From Mimachlamys varia (lineage: Eukaryota; Mollusca; Bivalvia; Pectinida; Pectinidae): a stretch of DNA of 64,000 nt. The translations under genes were made by a program, and so were the position numbers. The notes beneath the pieces are model-generated. The model made no database searches. It saw only the letters and a program-made list of their open reading frames with translations, and was not told the origin of the DNA. The first letter of the stretch is position 1. Every line of letters starts with the position of its first letter. This document shows, piece by piece, positions 63,396 through 64,000 of the stretch. The stretch spans positions 11,713,282-11,777,281 of the forward strand of contig OX392536.1 of the NCBI GenBank assembly GCA_947623455.1. The letters are read 5' to 3'.

Positions 63396-64000
63396 ATTGA
63401 AATCATCCTATGTTTATCTTGTTCTGTTTAATTCCTGTTACTGCTATTTCTCAGAAAGTACAGGAAGGGGATTTTCTCAGATTCCACACTTATCAATGAT
63501 TCTTTACTTTCATTTCTAATTTAGAGACTGATTGGAAAACTGGGTAACAATACTGATATCTTCGGTAGGTTAAAGTTTGATATTGCTATTTCTCAGAAAG
63601 AACTTGGTTCGAGGGACCTTTTTCAAATATGATATGTTGTGGATCCCTTTTAAGAGTTGTACAAGTTTGGCAACTTTTGAGACTGAACAAGATGGCTGCC
63701 AGGCAAACTATCTGAACAGATTTGATGGTGAAAAGATCAAACTAATGTAGAACTAAAGAAGCTGATGGACACTTATATCCCTTTCGGATCTCTTATTTTT
63801 TTTATTAGTTTTGAAAAAAAAGTACTTACAGATTTCAACTTTGATCATAGCTCCAACCATTTATCATCTTCATATCAGTTAACCTCTGAAACCTTTAATG
63901 AGGGAAACCTCCCTACGGTTACTACAGTAATATATACCGTTGCTAATTTGATCCACTTTCATGATTACCACGTTGTAATGAAATGATGTGTTTGACAGTA

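Overview
The window looks like a stretch of a marine mollusc nuclear genome, most probably a bivalve. It is AT-rich, with short exons and long introns carrying GT-AG splice signals, dense minisatellites and many small inverted-repeat (MITE-like) elements. It also carries dispersed sequences that open with a 'tagctcacctg' motif and close with an 'aggccc...cctcttgtt' motif, a kind I associate with bivalve genomes. No species can be named from the sequence alone.

Layout. 88-6750 is one satellite of about 255 copies of a 26-bp unit. 6751-16650 is intergenic: a decayed non-LTR retrotransposon (about 8190-9480, minus strand), then five separate minisatellites (22/24, 38, 30, 28 and 19 bp units), the last split by a 1,004-bp TA-flanked MITE. 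16660-31421 (minus strand) is a 13-exon LETM1 gene that I could assemble completely. Its coding exons sum to 2,361 nt, giving a 786-residue protein with every junction in phase. Its introns hold two copies of a 522-bp MITE with 9-bp target duplications and several minisatellites. 31422-41600 is intergenic: LINE fragments, a coiled-coil open frame of uncertain origin, a large fold-back element and a paired minisatellite. From 41664 to beyond the right edge (plus strand) lies the 5' half of a TRPM-family cation channel gene. Fifteen constitutive coding exons encode residues 1-807. They are followed by two homologous, same-phase exons for the first membrane segment that look mutually exclusive, and the rest of the channel is outside the window.

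The two genes are independent: LETM1 is an ion antiporter of the mitochondrial inner membrane, and TRPM is a membrane cation channel. The most unusual signals are in the TRPM gene: (i) the paired S1 exons separated by a 63-bp intron; (ii) three exon borders (exon 8 donor, exon 14 donor, exon 16a acceptor) that have been tandemly copied with their splice sites, one of them in frame; and (iii) a 5'-truncated L1-like LINE flanked by a perfect direct repeat of about 256 bp, far longer than a normal LINE target-site duplication. All gene models were built by eye from splice signals, reading phase and remembered family motifs; no search was run.
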